From positions 1-64,000 of the forward strand of contig JAFULN010000009.1 in assembly GCA_017473335.1 (NCBI GenBank): a DNA stretch of 64,000 bases. The letters are read 5' to 3'. Of this stretch, positions 28,270 to 37,151 are shown piece after piece. This DNA is from Erysipelotrichaceae bacterium. Lineage in GTDB: Bacteria; Bacillota_I; Bacilli_A; Erysipelotrichales; Erysipelotrichaceae. Numbering within the stretch: position 1 is the stretch's first letter; each line of letters begins with the position of its first letter. A model generated the notes under the pieces. That model searched no databases, was not told where the DNA came from, and saw nothing but the letters and a program-made list of their open reading frames with translations. The position numbers and the translations under genes are program-made.

Positions 28270-28939
28270 ATAATTTATCTGAAAATATCAATTCTTAAAT
28301 CAGATAAACGTCAAAGAAAAGCGAATCTGATACTGCTGGAAGACTTAGTTCCAGATAATCATATCTTGAGAAAGATAGATAAAGTGATAGATTTCAGCTT
28401 TATTTATGAATATTTGGAGCCTCTATACAGTGAAATCTGCAGACCAAGCATCGATCCAGTCATCCTGTTCAAACTGACTTTTTCTTGATCGTCTAGACAA
28501 TCGGCATAGTATGAAAAAGACCTGTGAAGAAGCACAGGTAATTCTTGCATACCGTTGGTATCTTGGAATTGATTTGGATGAAAAGATTCCACATTACAGT
28601 GATTTTTCGAAGAACTACACTCGAAAATACTGTAAGGAAATAGAAGTGATCAATTTCAAAGGAGAAAAAGAAATGAAGACGATCTTCCGAATCATCTTCG
28701 AAAAGATATTGGAAGAAGCGATGGGAAGAGGATTCATCGATGCCACTCATATTTATATGGATTCAACACATATCAAAGCTAACGCCAATAAGAAAAAGTA
28801 GCGAAGAAGATCGTTGAAGCAGAAAGTAAGCTCTATCAAGAAGAACTTGAAAAAGAAATTGACTATGAACATAAAAACAAAAAAATGAGGCGTTCCAACC
28901 TTGGTGGTTGAAATACCCCATTTTGTCGAATGTCTGAAA
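28270..28939 (+). pseudogene. IS1182-type transposase relic
   Basis: Residues such as LLEDLVPDNHILRKIDKVID, then RPSIDPVILFKL, then ILAYRWYLGIDLDEKIPHYS are typical of IS1182-family N-terminal regions. There is a frameshift near 28482 and another near 28797. After KKIVEAESKLYQEELEKEID the sequence jumps directly to the IS right end, so the catalytic C-terminal half is deleted. The end hairpin and GTCTGAAA match the copy at the left edge of the window. Confidence 0.8.
28882..28924 (+). repeat. IS-end hairpin, copy 2
   Basis: Same structure as 83-125, with AAAATGAGG/CCCCATTTT outer arms (one mismatch) and CAACC/GGTTG inner arms. Confidence 0.7.
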
Positions 28940-28966
28940 CGGGATTATTTCCCGTTTCTTTTTTGC
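28936..28966. terminator. Hairpin at the nudix stop codon, abutting the IS end
   Basis: GAAACGGG and CCCGTTTC arms around ATTATTT, followed on the plus strand by TTTTTT. The nudix stop codon lies in the loop. It ends transcription coming from the IS and may also serve the minus-strand gene. Confidence 0.65.
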
Positions 28967-29475
28967 ATAATTTTAAATGTCATTGCCATTGTCTTGGCAT
29001 CAACGATTTCATTATTCATAATCATTTCTGTCAATTCTTCCAATGTATATCGTTTCAAAGAAAGATTTTCATCACGATCAAAATCTGTACCTACATACTT
29101 TCCGCAGCGTCCCATATACATATAGATTCTTTCCTGCAGATATGCACCTGTTGGCACACAGAATCCCAGATACTCTACATCCAGTGCTTCATAGCCTGTT
29201 TCTTCCTGAGCTTCACGAATAACTGTTTCCAGTGGATCTTCCCCAGGTTCCAGTTTACCTGCTGGATATTCCAGCATTTCTAACTGCTGTGCATAACGAT
29301 ATTGAGAAACCAGAAGATACTTTCCATCTTCATCCATCATCGCAATGCTTGCTCCACCTGGATGTTCAATGATTTCGCGTTCTGCAATGATTCCACCATC
29401 ACATTCCACAACATCATTTCTCAGATTTACAATTCTTCCATCATATATTCTTGTTGTACTGATATGTTTTTCCAT
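28945..29475 (-). CDS. nudF: Nudix hydrolase, ADP-ribose pyrophosphatase type
   Basis: 176 residues. The Nudix box GKLEPGEDPLETVIREAQEE plus TGYEA (about residues 73-97) is complete (GX5EX7REUXEEXGU). Length and the N-terminal strand region (ISTTRIYDGRIVNLRNDVV) fit the ADP-ribose pyrophosphatase group, which hydrolyses ADP-ribose to AMP and ribose-5-phosphate. RBS GGGATGTGA. Confidence 0.9.
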   Translation of the reverse strand: MEKHISTTRIYDGRIVNLRNDVVECDGGIIAEREIIEHPGGASIAMMDEDGKYLLVSQYRYAQQLEMLEYPAGKLEPGEDPLETVIREAQEETGYEALDVEYLGFCVPTGAYLQERIYMYMGRCGKYVGTDFDRDENLSLKRYTLEELTEMIMNNEIVDAKTMAMTFKIMQKRNGK

Positions 29476-29591
29476 AATATTTCACATCCCGTTGCTTATT
29501 GTAACATAAATCATCTTTTGTGTGAATTTCTTCTAGTTTTGTTGATGCTTTTTTCTACAAAAAGGTATACTTAATAAAAAGGAGCTCTATC

Positions 29592-30020
29592 ATGAACACT
29601 CAACTTAACCGCTATCTTGAAGCACAGCAGTATTCCTATGCACAAGCTTTATCAGAAATTAAATCAGGTTTTAAACGAAGTCACTGGATGTGGTACATCT
29701 TTCCTCAAATCAAAGGACTAGGAACAAGTTCAACATCCATATATTATGCTATTCAATCTTTAGATGAAGCCAGAGAATATTTGAATCATCCTATTTTAAA
29801 AGAACGCTTATTTGAAATCACGCAAGCACTTCTAGAACATCAAGATAAAACTGCATCAGAAATCCTTGGAGGTATAGATGCCTTAAAACTAAAATCAAGC
29901 ATGACTCTTTTTCATCTTGCTGATCCTGACAATCCATTATTCATAAAAGTAATCCATCAGTATTTTCAAGGAAATTATGATGAATCTACCCTCCATATTC
30001 TTAAAGCAACTCACAAATAA
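29592..30020 (+). CDS. DUF1810 family protein
   Basis: 142 residues, close to the family length. The signature SGFKRSHWMWYIFPQ and GLGTSSTSIYYA are characteristic of DUF1810. Function not established; soluble, no membrane segment. RBS AAAAGGAGC. Confidence 0.85.
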   Translation: MNTQLNRYLEAQQYSYAQALSEIKSGFKRSHWMWYIFPQIKGLGTSSTSIYYAIQSLDEAREYLNHPILKERLFEITQALLEHQDKTASEILGGIDALKLKSSMTLFHLADPDNPLFIKVIHQYFQGNYDESTLHILKATHK

Positions 30021-30025
30021 CAGTA

Positions 30026-30056
30026 AAGCACTCTACTTATCATAAGCAGAGTGCTT
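30026..30056. terminator. Bidirectional terminator
   Basis: AAGCACTCT...CTTAT pairs with ATAAG...AGAGTGCTT. It lies between the convergent DUF1810 and HAD genes and covers the HAD stop codon. Confidence 0.8.
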
Positions 30057-30866
30057 CTTTTCATTATTATGTACAATACACCAGTCAATCAGTTCGTGGA
30101 CTGAATCAATCGTATATGAAACCTGATTTTTGATTTCATCTCGTGCAGAATTCATCGCAAACCCATAAGGAATACATTTCAACATCCCTAAGTCATTTAT
30201 TTCATCCCCTATTGCTGCAGCCTGCGTTTCTTCTAAATCTAATCGCTGTAGTATTTCTTTAAGTGCTATATCTTTGCCAACCCCTAAGCAGCACAGTTCA
30301 ATGTTGTCCTGTCCACTGCTGGTTACTTCCAAACGCCCTTCAAAGCGCTTTGTAAGAAGTGTCATCAGTTCCTGCTTAACCTTCTGATTTTCACAAACCA
30401 TAAAGATTTTATTAGGATACATTTCTCTAGGTACATCAATGTACTGCTGAACTGTTGTATTAAAGATAGCACCGCCATAGTTTTCTTCAATTAATCCATG
30501 TCTTCTAAGCACAACCCATTCAATCCAATCCATATCCAGCGCAAAATCCACAGACTCACCATAAGGCTCACAAATATCCATGATTTCCTGAATATAATCT
30601 GGGCCTATTTCTTTCGACCAAAGAACTTCATGATTAAAAATAACTTTCGCTCCATTGCATGCCAAAATATCACAATCAATTGGATAACGCTGCATCAATT
30701 CTGTACGAATCGAAGAAGGTCTTCCAGTCGCAATCACAAAACGATGTCCTAAAGATGTCCATCGTTTGATAGCTTCTTCATTTTCTTTTGTCATCTGTGT
30801 TTTTCCAGGACCTCCATAAAACAGTGTCCCATCTAAATCACTAAAAATTACACGTATTGGTTTCAT
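30033..30866 (-). CDS. HAD-superfamily phosphatase (Cof-type)
   Basis: 277 residues from the ATG at 30866; GAGGGA is properly spaced for it but too close to the ATG at 30872. Motif I FSDLDGTLF, motif II ATGRPSS, motif IV GDEINDLGML; a C2 cap of ~100 residues. Cof-type enzymes dephosphorylate sugar phosphates or flavin/pyridoxal phosphates; the substrate is not predictable. Confidence 0.88.
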   Translation of the reverse strand: MKPIRVIFSDLDGTLFYGGPGKTQMTKENEEAIKRWTSLGHRFVIATGRPSSIRTELMQRYPIDCDILACNGAKVIFNHEVLWSKEIGPDYIQEIMDICEPYGESVDFALDMDWIEWVVLRRHGLIEENYGGAIFNTTVQQYIDVPREMYPNKIFMVCENQKVKQELMTLLTKRFEGRLEVTSSGQDNIELCCLGVGKDIALKEILQRLDLEETQAAAIGDEINDLGMLKCIPYGFAMNSARDEIKNQVSYTIDSVHELIDWCIVHNNEKKHSAYDK

Positions 30867-30950
30867 ATACATCCCTCATGAATAAGTATATCATAGTTTG
30901 TACTCAACAACAGGGCATGATATAATACCCCACAGAAAGAAGTGATATTT

Positions 30951-31274
30951 ATGAAGTTTGGTTTAACCCTTTGGTCTATCTGTGTCTTTGGTGTCTATGC
31001 TTTCTGCATCTCACAGAGCATTGATGTCTTTCTGCTTTTGTGGTGTCTTTTAGCTATCTTAGGTCTTGTCTTCTTTATTGCAGACCATGCAACAGCTAAA
31101 ACTCTTGACACAAAGAAAAACGGTCTTATGGGAACCAGTGAAACTGATATTAAAAATCAGATAGAAGACAGAAGAAAGGCTATCTTAGAAGATAAATCAC
31201 CTATCTCCACAGCTTTAGCATATGCTGCCATCCCTTTGTTTCTATGTCTGATTCACAACTATATCTTCATGTAA
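30951..31274 (+). CDS. Small membrane protein of unknown function
   Basis: 107 residues from ATG 30951 (a GTG at 30942 is less well placed for the RBS AGAAAGAAGTG). Two N-terminal membrane helices (residues ~3-20 and ~25-45), a charged cytosolic stretch, and a third helix near the C-terminus (ALAYAAIPLFLCLIHNYIF). No family recognised. Confidence 0.65.
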   Translation: MKFGLTLWSICVFGVYAFCISQSIDVFLLLWCLLAILGLVFFIADHATAKTLDTKKNGLMGTSETDIKNQIEDRRKAILEDKSPISTALAYAAIPLFLCLIHNYIFM

Positions 31275-31275
31275 G

Positions 31276-31302
31276 AAGCTTATCTCAAGGGTAAGCTTTT
31301 TT
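31276..31302 (+). terminator. Terminator of the small membrane-protein gene
   Basis: AAGCTTA (31276-31282) and TAAGCTT (31292-31298) with a following T-run. Confidence 0.75.
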
Positions 31303-31621
31303 AATCTAAATGAAACACATTTTTTAAATCTATAGATACTGGTGAATTATCTGGATTGGTATCCATAATGTCTGCCATATAATCCCACCATTTACGACAG
31401 ATTGCAGTATTAGCGCTCTCATCCCATCTAGCAGGATCCTCTAATTCAATTACACCAAACAATGTATTTGTCTCTTTATCTAAAAAAATCGTGTAGTTGC
31501 TTCCTCCATATTCATGAATCATTTCCTTCATTTCAGGCCACAATTCATTATGTCTTCTTTCATATTCTTCATGAAATTCTGGATATACTCTCATTTTAAA
31601 TCCTTTGATTACTTTCGCCAT
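31301..31621 (-). CDS. rhaM: L-rhamnose mutarotase family protein
   Basis: 106 codons from the ATG of MAKVIKGFKMRVYP; the frame is open 36 codons further but that part is unlike the family, whose members have ~104 residues. Motifs RMRVYPE-like KMRVYPEFHEEY, HNELWPEM and WWDYMADIM fit RhaM, which interconverts the anomers of L-rhamnose. No other rhamnose gene lies nearby. Confidence 0.85.
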   Translation of the reverse strand: MAKVIKGFKMRVYPEFHEEYERRHNELWPEMKEMIHEYGGSNYTIFLDKETNTLFGVIELEDPARWDESANTAICRKWWDYMADIMDTNPDNSPVSIDLKNVFHLD

Positions 31622-31760
31622 AAACACACACCATCTCTTTCTAACTTCACTATATCGTTTGTATTCCTGTTTTTCAATTCCTTTTCTTCTTTTTTTACAA
31701 ATCCACTTTTCATCATCTTTCCACAACATTATAATTAATAAGACATACGGAGGTATTCAA

Positions 31761-32534
31761 ATGATTGCGAATTATCATACACATACAAAATGGTGCAGAC
31801 ATGCCAAAGGTGAAGCAGAGGATTACATCAAAGAAGCGATTGGTTTAGGACTTAAAGAAATCGCAATCACTGATCATGTCCCTCATATCGACAACAGTGA
31901 CCCTGGACGCATGATGTGGGAAGAATTTGAAGCTTTCAACCAAAAGCTTGACGAAGCCATTGAAAAATACCAAGATCAGATTACGATTTATAAAGGCTTT
32001 GAATGTGAATATTATCCAGAAGCACTAGATTTTTATAAAAAATGCATCAATAACTATGGTTATGAAATCATGATACTAGGTCAGCACAGATGCGGTAAAG
32101 ACCGTTATTACAATGCTTTTTCAAACATGGATGAAACTGCATTAAAGATATATGCAGACACTGTCTGTGAAGGACTAAAATCAGGATTATTTTCTTTTCT
32201 AGCTCATCCTGATGTCTTTCTATTCAGTTATCCTCAATGGGACAAACATGCAGAAAATGCATTAAGACAAATCTATCAAACTTGTGAAGAACTGAAGATT
32301 CCTGTTGAAATCAATGGATTTGGATATTATGCAGGAAGACCTTATCCAAGCACAGACGCTTTAAAGATTTCTAAAGAATATCAGTTAACCTACATGATTA
32401 ACACAGACGCTCATCGTCCAGAACTGCTATACACAGAAAAGACCAAAGAACTAGAGCAGCTTATCAAAGACATGGGAATTGAAGTACTGGATTATCTTCC
32501 AAAAGAAAGACACATCACAAAAGCGATTCGTTAA
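31761..32534 (+). CDS. PHP-domain phosphatase, histidinol-phosphatase family
   Basis: 257 residues from ATG 31761 (RBS ACGGAGG); the longer open frame upstream overlaps the rhaM start and is not used. YHTHTKWCRHA, ITDHVPH, GFECEYY and INTDAHRP give the PHP metal ligands in order. Resembles HisK-type histidinol-phosphatases, but no his genes are nearby, so another phosphoester may be the substrate. Confidence 0.85.
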   Translation: MIANYHTHTKWCRHAKGEAEDYIKEAIGLGLKEIAITDHVPHIDNSDPGRMMWEEFEAFNQKLDEAIEKYQDQITIYKGFECEYYPEALDFYKKCINNYGYEIMILGQHRCGKDRYYNAFSNMDETALKIYADTVCEGLKSGLFSFLAHPDVFLFSYPQWDKHAENALRQIYQTCEELKIPVEINGFGYYAGRPYPSTDALKISKEYQLTYMINTDAHRPELLYTEKTKELEQLIKDMGIEVLDYLPKERHITKAIR

Positions 32535-32787
32535 ATAAAGAACACTTTAGTGATGATAGATACAGCTAAAGTGATATTTATCGCTGAAAGAAGCAGGATT
32601 ATCGCTAGGACAGATCATATTATATGGTTTGAATAGATAATTTTTGTAAACTATCAAAATAATATTTAAAGTTTATTAAATTAATACTTTCATCAATTAT
32701 CAGGAATGATTATCATTTTTGCTAAGTTGACTTTTCAATAAAAAAGTCTAAAATATGTATATATTTTTATAAGAAAGGAGATTCATC
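32535..32787. other. 253-bp gap upstream of the pyridoxal kinase-like gene
   Basis: Contains the hairpin CACTTTAG/CTAAAGTG (32543-32574) and a Fur-box-like palindrome (32705-32717). AT-rich otherwise; no gene. Confidence 0.5.
32705..32717. promoter_or_regulatory. Fur-box-like palindrome
   Basis: AATGATTATCATT is a perfect palindrome identical to the core of the classical Fur box. It lies 71 bases before the kinase start codon. Similar sites occur at 44296, 54933 and 62687. Confidence 0.45.
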
Positions 32788-33615
32788 ATGAACGATTCAA
32801 GAATTTTAACGATTCAAGATATTTCCTGTGTTGGACAGTGCTCACTAACAGTTGCACTTCCTATTTTATCTGCCTGTGGCATCGAAACTGCTATTCTTCC
32901 TTCTGCTGTTTTATCGACACATACTGGAGGATTTACAGGCTTTACTTTTAGAGACTTAACAGATGATATGCCTGCGATTGCAGCTCACTGGAACAAAGAG
33001 AATATCAAGTTCGATGCAATTTATACTGGATATCTGGGAAGTATCAAACAGATTGATATTGTGAAAGAAATCATGTCATCCACATTAGAAAATGACGGTA
33101 AAAAAATCGTTGATCCTGCGATGGCGGATAACGGAAATCTTTATTCCATTTTCAATATGGACTATGTTAAAGAAATGAAGACACTTTGCGATATTGCAGA
33201 TATCATTCTGCCTAATATTACTGAAGCATGTTTCTTAACCAATACAGAATTCAAAACAAGCTATGACAAAAACTATGTCATGGATTTACTGAATAAACTT
33301 TCTACTGGCAACAAAACTATTATTCTGACAGGTGTCAGCTATACACCAGATACAACAGGTGTTGTAGTCTATGAAAATGGCACATACAGCTATTATGAAC
33401 ATAGGAAAATCTCAAAAGGCTGTCATGGTACGGGTGACGTATATGCTTCTGCATTTACAGGTGCACTTATGCATGGAAAAACAACTTATGAAGCCGCAAA
33501 GATTGCTGCAGACTATGTCGTAAAATGCATTGAATATACTCAACAAGACCCATCACACTGGTATGGTGTTAAATTCGAACCTGTTTTACCAGAACTTATC
33601 AAAGCTGTTTATTAA
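32788..33615 (+). CDS. pdxY: Pyridoxamine/pyridoxal kinase-like PfkB-family enzyme
   Basis: 275 residues. TIQDISCVGQCSL near the N-terminus, LPSAVLSTHTGG, and the anion-hole motif GCHGTGDVYASA (catalytic Asp in GTGD) fit PdxK/PdxY-type kinases, which phosphorylate B6 vitamers in salvage of pyridoxal phosphate. RBS GAAAGGAG. Confidence 0.88.
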   Translation: MNDSRILTIQDISCVGQCSLTVALPILSACGIETAILPSAVLSTHTGGFTGFTFRDLTDDMPAIAAHWNKENIKFDAIYTGYLGSIKQIDIVKEIMSSTLENDGKKIVDPAMADNGNLYSIFNMDYVKEMKTLCDIADIILPNITEACFLTNTEFKTSYDKNYVMDLLNKLSTGNKTIILTGVSYTPDTTGVVVYENGTYSYYEHRKISKGCHGTGDVYASAFTGALMHGKTTYEAAKIAADYVVKCIEYTQQDPSHWYGVKFEPVLPELIKAVY

Positions 33616-33636
33616 CTTTAAGATTGAATCTAAAAT

Positions 33637-33667
33637 AAAGGAACTCCCTTTTTGTGGAGTTCCTTTT
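33637..33667. terminator. Bidirectional terminator
   Basis: AAAGGAACTCC and GGAGTTCCTTTT arms between the convergent kinase and HAD genes. Confidence 0.85.
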
Positions 33668-33689
33668 CACTGATAGTTCTTTCATATAC

Positions 33690-34529
33690 CTATTCAATCA
33701 ATCCTAAATATTTAAATGCTTTATACAAACCATCATCACTGACATGTGCAGTAATATAGTCTGCCTTTTCTTTTAAACTATCACATGCATTTCCCATTGC
33801 TACACCAATGTGTGCATGCTCAATCATAGAAAGATCATTATCACTGTCACCCAATGCAATCGTATCTTCGAGGTTTCCGCCAAAATACTCCAACACATGA
33901 TCTATACCTGACGCTTTATCTGCACCCTTCACAAGTATTTCACCCTCAAGATCTCCAGAAATAGAATCACTGTATACAAAATATTCCAAAGATGAAGGAA
34001 GTGTCTTCAAATATTCTAACATGAGTTCTCTTTGTTCTGTCTGAAATGCCATCTTTAAAATCTGTGAATAATCTTCTTCCTGAATCTTATCTATGGTCTT
34101 AACAACTTTCTTTTCTTTAAACTTAATACTCATTTCATCCTTTTCATCAAGCCCCTTACAGAAATAGCTTTCATACGCCTTCAAAAAAGGTTCAGTAAAG
34201 AAATTCACAGTTTTCCCCTCTAAACTATATTCAATCTGATGATCTTCCATAAATTGAGAAAGTTCATCGATTTCCTTGCGAGGAAACTGAACACTGTATA
34301 TTTCTTGGCCATCCATTTCAACATGTGCACCACATGCATACACAAATCCTGTAACTGGCAATTTAAAATAACTGCTATCCATGTATTCTTTCACTCGTCC
34401 AGTACACACAAACAGTTTATGACCATTTTCTTTTGCCTGTCTTAATGCCTGTACGGCAGAAACAGGCACTGAATGTGTAGAATGATCAAACAATGTCCCA
34501 TCTACATCAATAAATACATACTTTCCCAT
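33690..34529 (-). CDS. HAD-superfamily phosphatase (Cof-type), paralogue A
   Basis: 279 residues from the second of two adjacent ATGs (RBS TTAGGAG). Motifs FIDVDGTLFD, CTGRVKE and LGDSDNDLSMI. It is followed upstream by a close paralogue (about 50% similar by eye, same motifs and the same GVAMGNACD end region), so the pair arose by tandem duplication. Substrate unknown. Confidence 0.88.
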   Translation of the reverse strand: MGKYVFIDVDGTLFDHSTHSVPVSAVQALRQAKENGHKLFVCTGRVKEYMDSSYFKLPVTGFVYACGAHVEMDGQEIYSVQFPRKEIDELSQFMEDHQIEYSLEGKTVNFFTEPFLKAYESYFCKGLDEKDEMSIKFKEKKVVKTIDKIQEEDYSQILKMAFQTEQRELMLEYLKTLPSSLEYFVYSDSISGDLEGEILVKGADKASGIDHVLEYFGGNLEDTIALGDSDNDLSMIEHAHIGVAMGNACDSLKEKADYITAHVSDDGLYKAFKYLGLIE

Positions 34530-34537
34530 CATAACTC

Positions 34538-35374
34538 CTAAATCAGCTTTAGTTCTTTAAACGCATGATAAAGTCCATCTTCATCAACACGTTTTGTCAC
34601 AAATGCTGCCTTTTCTTTTATCTCATCACATGCATTGCCCATCGCAACACCTATATGTGCATGTTCGATCATTGCCAAATCATTGGTACTGTCACCAATT
34701 GCTATGCTGTCTTCAAGCTTTGCACCATAATATTTTAAAACACGATCTATTCCAGATGCCTTGCTGACACCAGAAACTAATATTTCAGCTTCTATAACAT
34801 CACCAATTGGAACACTATATACAAATCCTTCCACACATTCAGGTAGATTTTTTATATACTCATGAATACGTTCATCATTTTTCGCAAACAAATCGATTTT
34901 AGAAACCTGCTGCAAATCTTCTTCAATAAGCAGGTGGATAGGTTTGATATCAATAAAATGTTCAAACTTATCTTTCATTTCTGATTCAGCACTTGCTTTT
35001 TTACAAAAGTAATTTCTAAAATACTGCATTGTCCATTCTGTATAGTAATTTCTTTCAATACCTTCTAATGTATATGATATCTGTTGTTTTTGGAAATCAT
35101 CCAGAATCTTTAACAGAACATCTTTAGGAAATAAAGCTGTATAGATGGTCTGATGATTAATCACAATATGACCACCGCCAGCATAAATGATGCCACTAAC
35201 AGGCAAATCCAAATAAGATGACTCCACAACTGGTTTTGGACGTCCTGTACAAATAAACAATTCATGTCCATTCTCTTTTGCCAACTGAAGTGCTGTTTTT
35301 GCAGACTCTGGCACACAATGGTTCACAGGATCAAACAAAGTACCATCAATATCAATAAATATATACTTTTTCAT
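34538..35374 (-). CDS. HAD-superfamily phosphatase (Cof-type), paralogue B
   Basis: 278 residues from the ATG of MKKYIFIDIDGTLFD, which has GGTGAT at the right distance; the frame extends five codons further. Motifs as in paralogue A (CTGRPKP, IGDSTNDLAMI). It lies upstream of paralogue A with a gap of only 8 bases, so they form one transcript. Confidence 0.88.
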   Translation of the reverse strand: MKKYIFIDIDGTLFDPVNHCVPESAKTALQLAKENGHELFICTGRPKPVVESSYLDLPVSGIIYAGGGHIVINHQTIYTALFPKDVLLKILDDFQKQQISYTLEGIERNYYTEWTMQYFRNYFCKKASAESEMKDKFEHFIDIKPIHLLIEEDLQQVSKIDLFAKNDERIHEYIKNLPECVEGFVYSVPIGDVIEAEILVSGVSKASGIDRVLKYYGAKLEDSIAIGDSTNDLAMIEHAHIGVAMGNACDEIKEKAAFVTKRVDEDGLYHAFKELKLI

Positions 35375-35412
35375 AACATCACCATACATTCTGATACATA
35401 TTATACAATGAA

Positions 35413-35434
35413 GGCCTCTGCAAAAACAGAGGCC
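35413..35434. other. Hairpin between nagA and the HAD pair
   Basis: GGCCTCTG and CAGAGGCC, perfect 8-bp stem. No T-run on the minus strand, so termination of nagA may be incomplete. Confidence 0.5.
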
Positions 35435-35447
35435 CTAACATTTTTAC

Positions 35448-36578
35448 TTAGTACTTTTCTCCCATGAGATATACATCTTGTACATTGAAATGATCATCAA
35501 AGACTACAACGTCTGCATCATAACCTTCCGCAATCAATCCTTTCGTATTGATTCCCAGCATGCGACATGGATTCACTGTACTTGCATTAATTGCAGTTGT
35601 TACATCAATCCCTGCATCATGAATCGCAAAATCCAGAATATGATTCATCTTATTGCAGCTGCCTGCCAAAGTACCATTTTCTAGACGTCCAACACCATCT
35701 TCACCAATGTATGTAGTACGTCCCTTCGTCACATGAATCCCTGGCTTCAATCCTTTGATTGCGACAGAGTCAGTCACCAGAATCAATTTATCCTTGCCCT
35801 TCAATCGAGCCAGGATATTGGCAACATGTTTTTCAACATGAATACCATCACAAATCAATTCTGCATAACAATCATCAAAATTCATTGCTGCGCCTACTGT
35901 ACCAGGTTCTCTGTGATGAAGCCCCAGCATACCATTGAATGTATGTGTAAATGATGTTGCTCCATGTTCAATCGCTTTTGCACACTGTTCAAATTTTGCG
36001 CCAGTATGTCCCAGTGCTACCTTCATTCCATTCTCAACGCAATATTTGACAACACTATAATCTTCTTTTAATTCCTCTACGGCAATCATGACATAAACCA
36101 AATGTCCTCCACAAGCCTCATTGAATTCATCAATCACTTCTTGTGATGCTGTAATCTTGCACTCAAGCGACTGAGCCCCACGGAATTTTTCAGAAATGAA
36201 AGGACCTTCTTCATAAACTCCTAACAAATGTGCCCCCTTCACAGGATGACTCATGTATTCCTTCACACTATGAAGTCCACTCAGCAATTCATCTTTTGGA
36301 GCACTTGAAATGGTTGCCAATGTTGCAGTGACACCTTCAGTTGGCAGATATTTCATCCATCTTTCAAGCCATTCTACTGTTGCATGGTTAGTATCTAAAC
36401 CATCATAGCCATGATTGTGCACATCTACCAAACCGGGAAGAATCATCAAATCACCATAGTCTACCGCATCTTCCTTCAAACCATAAGGAAGTACCGCCTT
36501 AATCTTTCCGTCCTCAATCACAACCTGACGAGGCTGAAGTTTTTCTTCATAATAAACACGTGTACTTTGAAGTATCAT
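35448..36578 (-). CDS. nagA: N-acetylglucosamine-6-phosphate deacetylase
   Basis: 376 residues. LPGLVDVHNHGYDG (metal HxH), EEGPFIS with the metal Glu, GHTGA, THTFNGM and LVTDSVAIKG (catalytic Asp) are all present. Removes acetate from GlcNAc-6-phosphate to give glucosamine-6-phosphate in amino-sugar use or cell-wall recycling. nagB is not in the window. ATG 36578 is favoured over the GTG just before it. Confidence 0.93.
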   Translation of the reverse strand: MILQSTRVYYEEKLQPRQVVIEDGKIKAVLPYGLKEDAVDYGDLMILPGLVDVHNHGYDGLDTNHATVEWLERWMKYLPTEGVTATLATISSAPKDELLSGLHSVKEYMSHPVKGAHLLGVYEEGPFISEKFRGAQSLECKITASQEVIDEFNEACGGHLVYVMIAVEELKEDYSVVKYCVENGMKVALGHTGAKFEQCAKAIEHGATSFTHTFNGMLGLHHREPGTVGAAMNFDDCYAELICDGIHVEKHVANILARLKGKDKLILVTDSVAIKGLKPGIHVTKGRTTYIGEDGVGRLENGTLAGSCNKMNHILDFAIHDAGIDVTTAINASTVNPCRMLGINTKGLIAEGYDADVVVFDDHFNVQDVYLMGEKY

Positions 36579-36593
36579 CACAATCCCTCTTTT

Positions 36594-37145
36594 CTATGAT
36601 TCTATTGTAACATTTTTATCAACTTGAAACAGTCTTTTTGTCTGTTCAAATACATCATATTGATCATCTATCACAATCATTGACAACTGATATCTTTCAC
36701 ACATCATTTTATTGTACAAGTTTTCTTCTACTAAAGCCTTTATATTCAACTCTTTATCTAATCGGCATTCCACAATATCACCATGTCTGATGATTTCATC
36801 TCTATGATTCAATAAATATGTTTCACTCATTACAAGACACACATACTGAATGTGCTGAAGATAATCCTCTTCAAATGATTCTTTCCAGTCAAAAGGAATG
36901 TAACATCCTTCAACAATTAAATCCTGATGATTTTCAATAGCCGTCTTGATGATTTCTTTTGTGATTGGCCATAGATATTCTTTCAGTTGTTCATCATCCA
37001 GTGGTGTTAATTCTGTCTGACCACTTCGAATCAATCCCATTTTTAAATGATCCTGCGATAAAGTCCGAATATGAAACTGTTCTAACAGCTGCTGTGCAAG
37101 CAGTGTTTTACCCGTATGAGAAGCACCGCTTATTAACAGAATCAT
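36594..37145 (-). CDS. P-loop kinase-like protein
   Basis: 183 residues. Walker A GASHTGKT (6-13) near the N-terminus, then LSQDHLKMGLIRSG and a DLIVEGCYIPFDW segment, as in small nucleotide/2-phosphoglycerate-type kinases. Substrate unknown. It lies between nagA and proC on the same strand with small gaps. Confidence 0.7.
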   Translation of the reverse strand: MILLISGASHTGKTLLAQQLLEQFHIRTLSQDHLKMGLIRSGQTELTPLDDEQLKEYLWPITKEIIKTAIENHQDLIVEGCYIPFDWKESFEEDYLQHIQYVCLVMSETYLLNHRDEIIRHGDIVECRLDKELNIKALVEENLYNKMMCERYQLSMIVIDDQYDVFEQTKRLFQVDKNVTIES

Positions 37146-37151
37146 CGCTTC

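Noticed and set aside
29592-30020. DUF1810 gene as part of a defence system
   Set aside because: No toxin, nuclease or NAD-linked partner gene lies beside it; the neighbours are housekeeping genes.
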